9,166 nt of DNA from Clostridiales bacterium (GTDB lineage Bacteria > Bacillota > Clostridia > Oscillospirales > Acutalibacteraceae), in NCBI GenBank assembly GCA_021200075.1, contig JAJQGZ010000144.1:1-9166 (forward strand). Reading direction: 5' to 3'. Below the pieces are notes generated by a model. The model saw only the letters and a program-made list of their open reading frames with translations. It was not told the origin of the DNA and did no database searches. Positions 1-6,499 of the stretch are shown piece after piece; the first letter of the stretch is position 1, and every line of letters begins with the position of its first letter. The translations under genes and the position numbers were made by a program.

Positions 1-216
1 ATCATCGACAAGAAGATTTGAACCGTTGCCTATCGCCATAAGCCTTATGCCGTAAAGTGACGAAGCTTTGACGATTTGTGAAATCTGCTCCTCGCTTTCG
101 GGAAATACGACGAGCCATGCATTGCCGCCTATTTTAAAAGTGGTATGAATACTCATAGGCTCGTTTTCGCAATATTTACAATTTATTTTTTTACATAAAT
201 CAATTAGCTTTTTCAA
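1..216 (-). CDS. murB: UDP-N-acetylenolpyruvoylglucosamine reductase (MurB), N-terminal fragment
   Basis: This is the first 72 codons of a gene that continues past the left edge. MurB is the cytoplasmic FAD enzyme that reduces UDP-GlcNAc-enolpyruvate to UDP-MurNAc with NADPH in peptidoglycan precursor synthesis. The translated fragment carries the N-terminal MurB hallmarks: NEPMSIHTTFKIGG (residues about 18-31), close to the HTT-x-KIGG segment of Gram-positive MurB, and AIGNGSNLLVDD (about 61-72), the FAD-binding GxGSNLL motif. I place the start at TTG (216-214). GGTGAT, complementary to the 16S tail, lies 3 nt upstream, and this leaves about 24 residues before HTT, as usual for the family. 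Another in-frame TTG at 234-232 has no visible ribosome site. An in-frame stop lies at 246-244. The gene begins 42 nt after the glucokinase stop on the same strand, so co-transcription is likely. The identification is by motif and is strong despite truncation. Confidence 0.9.
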   Translation of the reverse strand, partial: MKKLIDLCKKINCKYCENEPMSIHTTFKIGGNAWLVVFPESEEQISQIVKASSLYGIRLMAIGNGSNLLVDD

Positions 217-228
217 ATTATCACCGTT

Positions 229-250
229 ATGCAAAACGAAAGTTTAGCAT
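229..250 (-). other. Intercistronic hairpin between glucokinase and murB
   Basis: An inverted repeat pairs ATGC and AAAC on one side with GTTT and GCAT on the other (8 bp with one internal mismatch, 4-nt loop). It sits between the glucokinase stop and the murB ribosome site on the minus-strand transcript. No run of T follows it on either strand, so it is not an intrinsic terminator. It could mark mRNA processing or protection, or be chance. Confidence 0.3.
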
Positions 251-258
251 CAAAATAA

Positions 259-1215
259 TTATTTAACCCTGCCGAGAAGCGCCGCACCGATTATTCCTGC
301 ATCGTTTCCGAGCTGAGCCTTTACTATCTTTGTCTGTATTTTACTGTGTATGGAATATCTTTCCGCCTGAACGAATCTGCAAAGCGGTTTCATAAGAGTT
401 TCGCCCTCGTTGCAGATACCGCCGCCGATACAGATAATCTCCGGCTGGAGAGCGTTTACAAGATTGATAAGTCCGCAGGCGACATATTCGATATATGTAT
501 CAACAACCTTTATGCCAGCAATATCGCCGAGCCTCATAGCGTCAAACGCCGTCCTGCCTGAAACCTTGCCCTCTTTCTCGGCAAGCTTATGCATAAGGGA
601 ATCGGGATATTCCTCCATTTCTTTTTTCGTCTGCCTAATCAAAGCGGTGGCGGAAGCGTAAGCCTCCCAGCAGCCTTTACGACCGCAGGAGCATTGCTCG
701 CCGTTGACAACGATAACCATATGACCGCATTCGCCGCCGGCAAAATTGACTCCGTTTACAATCTTACCGTCAACGATTATACCCGAGCCGACGCCCGTGC
801 CGAGAGTTACGGCAACAAAATCCTTTGCACCGTTGCCGACGCCTGCATACGCTTCACCGAGAGCGGCACAGTTTGCGTCATTTTCTATAAATATTTTTTC
901 CTCCGGCTTTGAAAGCCTTTCCGACAGCATTTTGCGAGCGGGAACATTATTGAAAGCAAGGTTGTTTGCAAATTCAATTACGCCGTCGCCGTTGACGGTA
1001 CCGGGAGTGCCCATGCCTATGTCGTCGATATCGTCGATTGTAAGCCCTGCCGACTTAACCGCTTCAAGGGAAACAGTCGCAATATCGTCAAAAATTTCCG
1101 CTGCGCTCCTCGGGCTGTTTGTAGGAGTTTTTGAGCTTCCCTTAATCTCATAATTCTCGCCAACTACCGACGCAACGATATTTGTTCCGCCCAAATCGAT
1201 ACCTATAGAATACAT
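259..1215 (-). CDS. glcK: ROK-family glucokinase
   Basis: The 318-residue protein is a full-length ROK kinase, expected to phosphorylate glucose to glucose-6-phosphate with ATP in the cytoplasm. The N-terminal ATP phosphate loop is GIDLGGTN (residues 5-12). The catalytic segment ENDANCAALGEA (111-122) puts the general base at Asp113. GTGVGSGI (139-146) is the second phosphate loop. GGECGHM (160-166) and CSCGRKGCWE (175-184) form the ROK sugar and zinc site, with His165, Cys175, Cys177 and Cys182 as likely zinc ligands. CIGGG (262-266) is the adenosine motif. All key residues are present and there is no N-terminal winged helix, so it is a kinase and not a ROK repressor. The ATG has AGAGAGG 8 nt upstream (1230-1224). 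It lies between hprK and murB on the same strand, in keeping with a role in glucose entry under catabolite control. Other hexoses (allose, mannose, N-acetyl sugars) cannot be excluded from sequence alone. Confidence 0.92.
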   Translation of the reverse strand: MYSIGIDLGGTNIVASVVGENYEIKGSSKTPTNSPRSAAEIFDDIATVSLEAVKSAGLTIDDIDDIGMGTPGTVNGDGVIEFANNLAFNNVPARKMLSERLSKPEEKIFIENDANCAALGEAYAGVGNGAKDFVAVTLGTGVGSGIIVDGKIVNGVNFAGGECGHMVIVVNGEQCSCGRKGCWEAYASATALIRQTKKEMEEYPDSLMHKLAEKEGKVSGRTAFDAMRLGDIAGIKVVDTYIEYVACGLINLVNALQPEIICIGGGICNEGETLMKPLCRFVQAERYSIHSKIQTKIVKAQLGNDAGIIGAALLGRVK

Positions 1216-1232
1216 AATTTTTACCTCTCTGC

Positions 1233-1276
1233 CTTTAATATTTAAGTATTATTTCTTTAATATTTAAGTATTATTT
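1233..1276. repeat. Perfect 22-bp tandem duplication in the hprK-glucokinase spacer
   Basis: Two identical 22-base copies (1233-1254 and 1255-1276) lie head to tail. Each begins CTTTAATATTTAAG and ends TATTATTT on the plus strand. They occupy most of the A+T-rich 101-bp spacer just upstream of the glucokinase ribosome site. Next to them, TTTAAT-x-ATTAAA makes a short palindrome. No convincing promoter was found in the spacer: TTGTTA with an 18-nt gap to TATTAA is weak. The repeat lengthens the leader between the two genes. Confidence 0.85.
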
Positions 1277-1316
1277 AATAATTAAAAAATTATTGATTTA
1301 ACAATTGCCGATTATA

Positions 1317-2279
1317 TCAGCTTTTCCAGATTTCAACCTCTTTATCTACCGGTGTAACATCGTCCATTCCGAGGCTGACCATCAAATCCTTAGCCGCATT
1401 ATAGTCCATCTTTTTCTGACGGTTATTCATAGCCGCCGTTTCAACTATAACCGCAAGGTTACGCCCCGGAGTTATCGGAACGGTCATAGCCGGAACCTTG
1501 ACCCCGAGTATATTTGCATATTCATTATCAAAACCGAGGCGGTCGTAAACCTTGGTGGAATCCCACGATTCAAGCTGAATCACCATATCGACCTTTTCGC
1601 TCGGCTTGACAGCGCCCATACCGAACAATCTTCTCGCATCTATAATGCCTATTCCCCTCAGCTCTATAAAATGCCGTATATTGCTCGGCGAGCTGCCTTT
1701 AAGCTCCTTATCGCTGATTTTTCTTATTTCAACAGCGTCGTCGGCTATAAGCCTATGACCTCTTTTTATAAGTTCTATCGCAGCCTCGCTCTTGCCGGCG
1801 CCGCTCTCTCCTGTTATAAGAACGCCCTCGCCGTATACCTCTACAAGAACACCGTGACGGGTTATCCTCGGAGCAAGCTCGCTGTTAAGATACGCTATAA
1901 GAGAAGCAAGAAAAGGAGAAGTCTCCTCCGAAGTTTTAAGCAGCGGAACCTCATAATGCTTGCAAGCGGATGTTAAATATTCGGGAATATCAAGCCCTCG
2001 TGTGATAACGGCTGCGGCAGGTTTAAGACCGAGCCAATAGCCGAGCGCCTTTTCCCTTTCATCATCGCTTATATTGAACAAAAATCCAAGCTCCGTCCAG
2101 CCGAGTATCTGTATTCTCAGCGGGTCGAAATAATCGGTATATCCCGTGAGGACTATTCCGGGACGGTTAATTTCGCTCGTGGTTATCAATATATCCTTTG
2201 CATCTTTCGGGAGATAAACGGTTTCAAGCTTATGAAATTCTATTATCTTTTCAAGCGATACGGAATACTCCTGTGACAT
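1317..2279 (-). CDS. hprK: HPr kinase/phosphorylase
   Basis: HprK phosphorylates and dephosphorylates Ser46 of the phosphocarrier protein HPr (and Crh where present), so that HPr-Ser-P can act as CcpA corepressor in carbon catabolite control. The 320-residue length fits the family (about 310). The N-terminal domain (1-130) is followed by the conserved His142 of RHGVLV, the P-loop GESGAGKS (157-164), the acidic pair Asp180-Asp181 in LIADDAVEI, and the HprK signature IELRGIGIIDARRLFG (205-220). PGRNLAVIVETAAMN (271-285) is the C-terminal hallmark. Nothing essential is missing. The ATG at 2279-2277 is the only start in reach. Its ribosome site AAAAGGA (2298-2292) is rather far, 12 nt upstream. 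It is first in the minus-strand run with glucokinase and murB. A sigma-A-like promoter at 2393-2365 would give a leader of about 80 nt. No clear cre (CcpA) operator was seen near it. Confidence 0.96.
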   Translation of the reverse strand: MSQEYSVSLEKIIEFHKLETVYLPKDAKDILITTSEINRPGIVLTGYTDYFDPLRIQILGWTELGFLFNISDDEREKALGYWLGLKPAAAVITRGLDIPEYLTSACKHYEVPLLKTSEETSPFLASLIAYLNSELAPRITRHGVLVEVYGEGVLITGESGAGKSEAAIELIKRGHRLIADDAVEIRKISDKELKGSSPSNIRHFIELRGIGIIDARRLFGMGAVKPSEKVDMVIQLESWDSTKVYDRLGFDNEYANILGVKVPAMTVPITPGRNLAVIVETAAMNNRQKKMDYNAAKDLMVSLGMDDVTPVDKEVEIWKS

Positions 2280-2308
2280 AAATCTGCGCCGTCCTTTTAA
2301 AAATGATT

Positions 2309-2327
2309 ATCCGCTTTTCCGACGGAT
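2309..2327. other. Short inverted repeat in the hprK leader
   Basis: ATCCG (2309-2313) and CGGAT (2323-2327) flank a 9-nt loop, between the predicted hprK transcription start and its ribosome site. Five base pairs is weak and no function can be assigned. Confidence 0.2.
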
Positions 2328-2358
2328 ATATCAGCACTCATATATACAATATACTTTA

Positions 2359-2379
2359 TTATAAATTATAAATTATAAA
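2359..2379. repeat. Three tandem TTATAAA heptamers
   Basis: Three perfect copies of TTATAAA run without gaps. On the minus strand each supplies a TATAAT when read with the neighbouring base, and they overlap the hprK -10 element. They could arise by slippage. Confidence 0.85.
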
Positions 2380-2393
2380 TCACTTATTATCAA
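2365..2393 (-). promoter_or_regulatory. Sigma-A-type promoter of hprK, with stacked -10 hexamers
   Basis: Reading the minus strand, TTGATA (2393-2388) is followed by exactly 17 nt and then the consensus -10 TATAAT (2370-2365). Transcription would start near 2358, giving a leader of about 80 nt to the hprK ATG. TATAAT also occurs 7 nt before and 7 nt after this -10, because TTATAAA is repeated three times (2359-2379). Only the middle copy has proper spacing from the -35, so it is the best call. Confidence 0.7.
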
Positions 2394-2445
2394 GGTATTT
2401 TTTCGCAAAAAAGATAATTGATAGAATAAGGGTAAAAAGTGCATA

Positions 2446-2474
2446 TTTACATTATCGTCAATTTATGCTAAAAT
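2446..2474 (+). promoter_or_regulatory. Extended -10 promoter of the glycosyltransferase gene
   Basis: TTTACA (2446-2451), a 17-nt spacer, and TAAAAT (2469-2474) preceded by TG-C form an extended -10 (TGnTAAAAT). Transcription would begin near 2481, about 72 nt before the TTG start. It is divergent from the hprK promoter; the two -35 elements are about 52 bp apart, close enough for a shared regulator. Confidence 0.65.
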
Positions 2475-2500
2475 ATGGGATAACACAGATATTTGTGCCG

Positions 2501-2523
2501 TCGGCGTAAACCTCAATCGCCGA
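2501..2523 (+). other. Leader hairpin before the glycosyltransferase gene
   Basis: TCGGCG (2501-2506) and CGCCGA (2518-2523) form a perfect 6-bp GC-rich stem with an 11-nt loop. It lies in the predicted 5' leader, 14 nt before the GAGG ribosome site (2538-2541). A weaker CACA/TGTG stem at 2484-2497 precedes it. No T run follows, so it is not a terminator. It does not match a riboswitch class I recognise. Confidence 0.35.
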
Positions 2524-2552
2524 ATAAATAAGAAAACGAGGCGTACTATATA

Positions 2553-3731
2553 TTGGATAGAAAATTAAAGGTAGCAATAGGCACCGACGCTTTTCCGCCG
2601 ACCACTGACGGTATAAGCAATGTTGCGCAAAGCTACGCATATGAGATAAATAAAAATCTCGGTGAAGCAGTGGTTGTAACACCGAAAAATCCGAATCAGC
2701 TCGACTACAGATACGACTATCAAATATACCGCTACAAAAGCTGGTGGGTTCCGACAAAAGAGGGATACAGCATCGGCTGGCCCTTTGACGACAGGCTCCA
2801 CCAAGATATTATTGATATGAATTTTGATATTCTCCACTCGCACGCACCGCTTGCAACAAGCTACTATTTCCGCCGTGTAGTGGAGAAAAAGAAGATACCC
2901 ACCGTGCTGACATATCATACAAAATATGAATATGACATCGATCGCAGGGTGCCAACAAAGCCCGTAAAGGACTTTGCCTATCATTTTTTATGCAACAACA
3001 TCAATGCCGCCGACGAGGTGTGGGTAACAAGCAACGGAACAGCCGATTCCCTGCGAAAGCTGGGATACGAAGGGGATTATATCCTTATACCCAACGGCTG
3101 CGATTTGCCGATTACAAATGTATCGAGCGACGATGTTGCAATAATTAAACGCAAGCACAGTATACCCGAGGGTCTGCCAGTTTTTATTTACATCGGGAGA
3201 ATGATATGGTACAAGAATATTGATTTAATACTAAATGCGTGCCGTAAAATTGCGGACGACGGTATGGACTTTCGGATGATTATGCTCGGATTCGGTGCTG
3301 ACGAAAATGCAATTAAAAAGAAAATCAATAAGCTCAATCTAAAAAAATATATTATTTGGACAGGGAAAACACTCGACAGGAAAGAGCTGCTCGGTTATTA
3401 CAGCATTTCCGATTTACTGCTGTTCCCGTCAACCTTTGACACAAACGGACTTGTGGTTCGTGAAGCAGCCGCCTGCGCAACGCCGAGTCTGCTCGTCAGG
3501 GACAGCTGTGCCGCCGAGGGAATAGACGACTGCAAAACAGGATTTTTGTGTATGGAAAGCTATCATTCCATAGCCGTCACCATTGAAAAGATTGTTGAAA
3601 ACCCCGTTCTCATTAAAGATGTCGGAAAAAATGCGCAAAAGGATATTTATATTAGCTGGGAAGACGCAGTAAGAAAAGCATACGAAAGATACCATATCGT
3701 GATTGATAATTTCAATTCAAAGGGCAAATAA
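2553..3731 (+). CDS. Glycosyltransferase family 4 (GT-B fold), possibly lipid or envelope glycosylation
   Basis: The 392-residue protein has the two Rossmann-like halves of a GT4 retaining glycosyltransferase. The N-terminal half (about 1-190) starts KVAIGTDAFPPTTDGISN (6-23), the acceptor-side glycine-rich loop, and has DILHSHAP (92-99) and TYHTKYE (120-126). The C-terminal half has YIGRMIWYKNID (213-224), with Arg216 and Lys221 at the usual nucleotide-diphosphate positions, and FPSTFDTNGLVVREAAAC (291-308). The family EX7E motif appears here as Asp296-x7-Glu304. The layout resembles diacylglycerol glucosyltransferases and related mannosyltransferases. Donor and acceptor cannot be fixed from the sequence. 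There is no signal peptide or membrane segment, so it should be cytoplasmic or peripheral to the membrane. The start is TTG, with GAGG 11 nt upstream and an in-frame stop at 2529-2531; no ATG is available nearby. It is divergent from hprK and followed after 133 nt by a membrane protein gene on the same strand. Confidence 0.85.
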   Translation: MDRKLKVAIGTDAFPPTTDGISNVAQSYAYEINKNLGEAVVVTPKNPNQLDYRYDYQIYRYKSWWVPTKEGYSIGWPFDDRLHQDIIDMNFDILHSHAPLATSYYFRRVVEKKKIPTVLTYHTKYEYDIDRRVPTKPVKDFAYHFLCNNINAADEVWVTSNGTADSLRKLGYEGDYILIPNGCDLPITNVSSDDVAIIKRKHSIPEGLPVFIYIGRMIWYKNIDLILNACRKIADDGMDFRMIMLGFGADENAIKKKINKLNLKKYIIWTGKTLDRKELLGYYSISDLLLFPSTFDTNGLVVREAAACATPSLLVRDSCAAEGIDDCKTGFLCMESYHSIAVTIEKIVENPVLIKDVGKNAQKDIYISWEDAVRKAYERYHIVIDNFNSKGK

Positions 3732-3795
3732 ACGCAGAAATAATTAAAGAAAGTAAAATATCGGTAAAATATTGTTTAAAAAATATAAAATCTGC

Positions 3796-3824
3796 TTGAA
3801 TAATACGCGCTGTTGATTTAAAAT
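3796..3824 (+). promoter_or_regulatory. Candidate promoter of the AI-2E/YtvI-type gene
   Basis: TTGAAT (3796-3801), 17 nt, then TAAAAT (3819-3824) gives four and five matches to the two sigma-A hexamers at ideal spacing. The surrounding sequence is very A+T-rich, which raises the chance of a coincidental match. No terminator was seen after the glycosyltransferase stop, so read-through from upstream is also possible. Confidence 0.4.
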
Positions 3825-3864
3825 AAATCGTAGGAAATAAAAATCAAAGGATGTTATTGCTTCA

Positions 3865-5013
3865 ATGAACACAAAGGTTGAAAAAAGGCGTGCAGTGCTG
3901 ATAAATCTTGCATATGCAGCCGTAATCATAGGGATAGTATATTTGTTTTTCAAATACTGCCTTTCGGTGACGGCTCCGTTTTTGGTGTCATTTTTCCTCG
4001 CAGTCATTTTGCAAAGACCGCTGAGATGGCTTGACAAAAGGACTAAGCGAAAGCACCACACTCTTTGGACGATACTTTTAATACTGTTTTTAATCGCAAT
4101 AATAATTATTCCTTTGGCTTTGATAATCGCTTCCGTTATAAAGGAAATAGGCAATTTCATATCCTATCTTTCCGAACAGCTCAACGGTTTGCCGATTTTC
4201 CTTGTAACGCTTGAAAACGAGATACTCTCGTTTTTGGAATTTTTACCCGACGGAATTTATACCTCCGTCTCCGATGCGATAACTGAATTTTTCGGTAATT
4301 TAATCAATGATTTTGACATCTCCTCGCTCGGACTGAGTACATCGTCAATCACAAGCACAATTTCAAGCGGAATCAGCGGTATCTACTCCGTTGCCAAAAA
4401 TATTCCGTCTGTATTGTTCGGTCTTGTTATAGGGATAATTGCGTGGATATATTTCACAAAGGATTATGACCGCATTGTCAATTTCATCAAGCTTCAGCTG
4501 CCCGAAAAGAATAAAAATATTCTGAGCGAAACGAAGCAAATTTTCTCAAAAACCGTTATGAAAATGGTGAGAGCGTATGCGCTTATAATGTTCATAACAT
4601 TCTGCGAGCTGTTTTTGGGATTTTCGATACTCTCGCTTATCGGAGTTATGAATAACAGCTATATATTCATAATAGCAATATGCACGGCGATATTTGATAT
4701 TCTGCCGGTTGCAGGCTCGGGCGGCGTGCTTATCCCATGGGCAATCGGAAGCTTTATTTGGGACAATGTCGGTCAGGGCATAGGACTTTTGGTTTTGTAT
4801 GCGATTATTACCGTTATAAGGCAATATATCGAGCCTAAAATCGTCGGCGATTCTCTCGGAGTTCATCCGCTTGTAACGCTTGCAGGGCTTTACTTCGGAC
4901 TAAAGCTTTTCGGATTTCTGGGTATGTTCATAGCGCCTATTACGGTAATGACCGTTAAAGCGTTTAACGATTCGGGAAGAATACACCTGTATAACCCCCC
5001 GCAAAGAAATTAA
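3865..5013 (+). CDS. AI-2E transporter family (UPF0118) membrane protein, YtvI-like
   Basis: The 382-residue polytopic protein has the layout of the AI-2E exporter/PerM/YtvI family. There are two N-terminal membrane segments (about 12-30 and 33-50), a basic loop KRTKRKHH (58-65), and a third segment (67-91). A less hydrophobic, probably extracytoplasmic region (about 95-180) follows. Further hydrophobic segments lie around 181-197, 236-260, 262-280, 303-319 and 335-365. The family signature is in the C-terminal part: DILPVAGSGGVLIPWA (278-293), RQYIEPKIVGDSLGVHPLV (319-337) and GLYFGLKLFG (341-350). In Bacillus, YtvI is a sporulation-linked member of this family; the substrate is not known, and AI-2 export should not be assumed. 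The start is uncertain: ATG 3865 has AAAGG 14 nt away, while GTG 3895 has AAAAAAGG 6 nt upstream and would remove ten residues. A strong terminator follows 23 nt after the stop. Confidence 0.85.
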   Translation: MNTKVEKRRAVLINLAYAAVIIGIVYLFFKYCLSVTAPFLVSFFLAVILQRPLRWLDKRTKRKHHTLWTILLILFLIAIIIIPLALIIASVIKEIGNFISYLSEQLNGLPIFLVTLENEILSFLEFLPDGIYTSVSDAITEFFGNLINDFDISSLGLSTSSITSTISSGISGIYSVAKNIPSVLFGLVIGIIAWIYFTKDYDRIVNFIKLQLPEKNKNILSETKQIFSKTVMKMVRAYALIMFITFCELFLGFSILSLIGVMNNSYIFIIAICTAIFDILPVAGSGGVLIPWAIGSFIWDNVGQGIGLLVLYAIITVIRQYIEPKIVGDSLGVHPLVTLAGLYFGLKLFGFLGMFIAPITVMTVKAFNDSGRIHLYNPPQRN

Positions 5014-5036
5014 AATTCAGAAAATATAGACAATAC

Positions 5037-5070
5037 AAAAACGAGTGCAGGAAATTTGCACTCGTTTTTT
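5037..5070 (+). terminator. Intrinsic terminator after the YtvI-like gene, probably bidirectional
   Basis: ACGAGTGCA (5041-5049) and TGCACTCGT (5057-5065) form a perfect 9-bp stem with a 7-nt loop. AAAA precedes it and six T follow (5065-5070). The A tract on the left gives a T tract on the other strand, so it can also stop transcription arriving from the dehydratase operon. Confidence 0.9.
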
Positions 5071-5077
5071 GTGTTTC

Positions 5078-5231
5078 GTTATAAGTATTTATCCGGTTTG
5101 AACTCCGCCGAGGAAATGCTTAGAATTAAGCATTTTGCGAGAGGTGCTGTACATAAAGTACCGCCCTCGAGTAAAAGGCTTAAAGCTTCCGGTCGGAATC
5201 AAAAGCGGTTATGAGTATTTACTCGGCGGAG
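5078..5231. other. Unassigned repeat and hairpin cluster between convergent genes
   Basis: CTCCGCCGAG (5103-5112) is the exact inverse of CTCGGCGGAG (5222-5231), which lies inside the last codons of the dehydratase gene. Between them are a perfect 9-bp hairpin (AAATGCTTA 5114-5122, TAAGCATTT 5127-5135), a GTAC/GTAC stem with a 5-nt loop (5149-5161), and a TTCC/GGAA stem (5187-5198). GTTATAAGTATTTA (5078-5091) recurs with one mismatch at 5208-5221, directly next to the right arm. Together this looks like a multibranched RNA fold or a small repeat-derived element. The AT-rich hairpin has only TTT on the minus strand, so it is at best a weak terminator for the operon. I recognise no known RNA family. 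Confidence 0.4.
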
Positions 5232-6493
5232 GGGAGGTTTTTGTTTGCATTGGCGAGCATTAACTTTATACGATTTTCCTGATTGGTTTGAGTTGAAGAA
5301 AAATCGTAATCAATCGCAACGATATTCGCATCGGGATATTTTTCCTTTGCGGCTTTCATAATTCCCTTGCCGACAATATGATTGGGCAGACAGCCGAACG
5401 GCTGGGTACAGATAATATTATTTATACCGCTTGAGCAAAACTCGAGCATTTCGGCAGTGAGAAGCCAGCCCTCGCCCATTTTAACGCCCATACTGATAAA
5501 TTCTTTAGAGGCGTTCATTGTATCGCCGAAATACGGCATAGAACGAAAATGGGAATACTTTTTTACAATATTGATTACATCCTTTTGCTTTTTCATAAGA
5601 ATTTTTAAACCGAGGTACATACCGAAAGCTTTAATTGCATTTTTACGGTACAGCTTATAATCGGTAACACCGTTTGAAACGCAGTAAAGGCAAAAGTCAG
5701 CAACGCCGCCCAAAACAGGCTCGGCACCGTTTGATATGAGGAATTTTTCAAGCTCGTTATTGCCGTAAGGAGAAAATTTAACAAATATTTCTCCGACTAT
5801 GCCGACCTTTGGCTTTTCGGCTTTTTCAAGAGGTATTTTTTCAAAATCCGCTACAATATTCCTGTAGCATTTTTTAATTGCAATGTACGAAAAATTCTTT
5901 TCCTTTGCAAAGCGGCGGGCAATTTCATCAATCCAGTAATCGACACGGCGTTCGGCTTCGCCCTTTTCTTTTTCATAGGGAATGCACTGATTTTTTAAAG
6001 TCATAAGCAAATCGCCGAAATAAACGCAATACAGCATTCTGTAGAGCATAAGAAGAGGCATTTTAAATCCGCTTTGTTCAAGGCTGTGTTTAAAATTAAA
6101 AGATATGATCGGAATATAGGAATATCCTGCATTTTGAAGCGCTTTTCTCATAAGGGAAATATAATTTGAAGCACGGCATCCTCCGCCGGTTTGGGTAATC
6201 AAAAAAGCAATTTTATGTATATCGTACTCTCCACTTTCAATAACATCCATCATCTCGCCTATTACGACTTGGGCGGGATAACAGGTGTCGTTATGGCAGT
6301 ATTTAAGACCCTTTCTCCTGACCTCTTCACCGGAATTTTCCATCATTTTAAGATGATAGCCCCAGCCGTTCATTATAGGAATAAGCAATTTTTCGTGAAT
6401 CGGGAACATCGGCGGAACAAGAATTGTATAATCGTCAACCATATCCTCGGTGAAATACACGATTTCGTTTTCATTTTCTTTAGGATCAGTCAT
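5219..6493 (-). CDS. 2-hydroxyacyl-CoA dehydratase (HgdB/HGD-D) family protein, stand-alone C-terminal module
   Basis: The 424-residue protein belongs to the HGD-D family, which includes the Fe-S catalytic subunits of 2-hydroxyacyl-CoA dehydratases, benzoyl-CoA reductase subunits and double-cubane-cluster proteins. The variant matches the C-terminal part of the long activase-dehydratase proteins. Visible markers are YCHNDTCYPAQ (65-75; Cys66, Cys71), TGGGCRASNY (102-111; Cys106), GEGWLLTAEM (340-349) and CTQPFGCLPNH (362-372; Cys362, Cys368). Cys71, Cys106 and Cys368 are the best cluster-ligand candidates. KVGIVGEIFVKFSPYGN (229-245) begins the second subdomain. There is no signal peptide, so it should be cytoplasmic. 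The ATG has AAAGG 9 nt upstream and follows the activase stop by 6 nt, in the same frame. The acidic N-terminus (1-20) looks like the linker found in fused proteins. It should receive electrons from the adjacent activase; the substrate is unknown and may not be a hydroxyacyl-CoA. Confidence 0.85.
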   Translation of the reverse strand: MTDPKENENEIVYFTEDMVDDYTILVPPMFPIHEKLLIPIMNGWGYHLKMMENSGEEVRRKGLKYCHNDTCYPAQVVIGEMMDVIESGEYDIHKIAFLITQTGGGCRASNYISLMRKALQNAGYSYIPIISFNFKHSLEQSGFKMPLLMLYRMLYCVYFGDLLMTLKNQCIPYEKEKGEAERRVDYWIDEIARRFAKEKNFSYIAIKKCYRNIVADFEKIPLEKAEKPKVGIVGEIFVKFSPYGNNELEKFLISNGAEPVLGGVADFCLYCVSNGVTDYKLYRKNAIKAFGMYLGLKILMKKQKDVINIVKKYSHFRSMPYFGDTMNASKEFISMGVKMGEGWLLTAEMLEFCSSGINNIICTQPFGCLPNHIVGKGIMKAAKEKYPDANIVAIDYDFSSTQTNQENRIKLMLANANKNLPSAE

Positions 6494-6499
6494 ATAATC

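Noticed and set aside
229..250. Terminator between glucokinase and murB
   Set aside because: A hairpin exists, but no T run follows on either strand.
1305..1976. 223-codon plus-strand open frame opposite hprK
   Set aside because: It lies wholly antisense to a clear full-length hprK, has no ribosome site or family motif, and its composition reflects the hprK codons read in reverse.
2359..2379. CRISPR or minisatellite-like array
   Set aside because: It is only three 7-bp units without spacers, and no cas genes are visible; it is explained as a slipped promoter region.
2280..2552. CcpA cre operator near hprK
   Set aside because: No sequence close to the cre consensus was found in the divergent intergenic region on either strand.
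5057..5085. Plus-strand promoter for the hairpin cluster (TTGCAC, TATAAG)
   Set aside because: The -35 matches at only three positions and overlaps the terminator stem; too weak to call.
5144..5263. Small GTG-started plus-strand frame of 39 residues near the convergent ends
   Set aside because: GAG just before the GTG is only a partial ribosome site, the frame overlaps the end of the dehydratase gene, and the region is better explained by repeats and hairpins.
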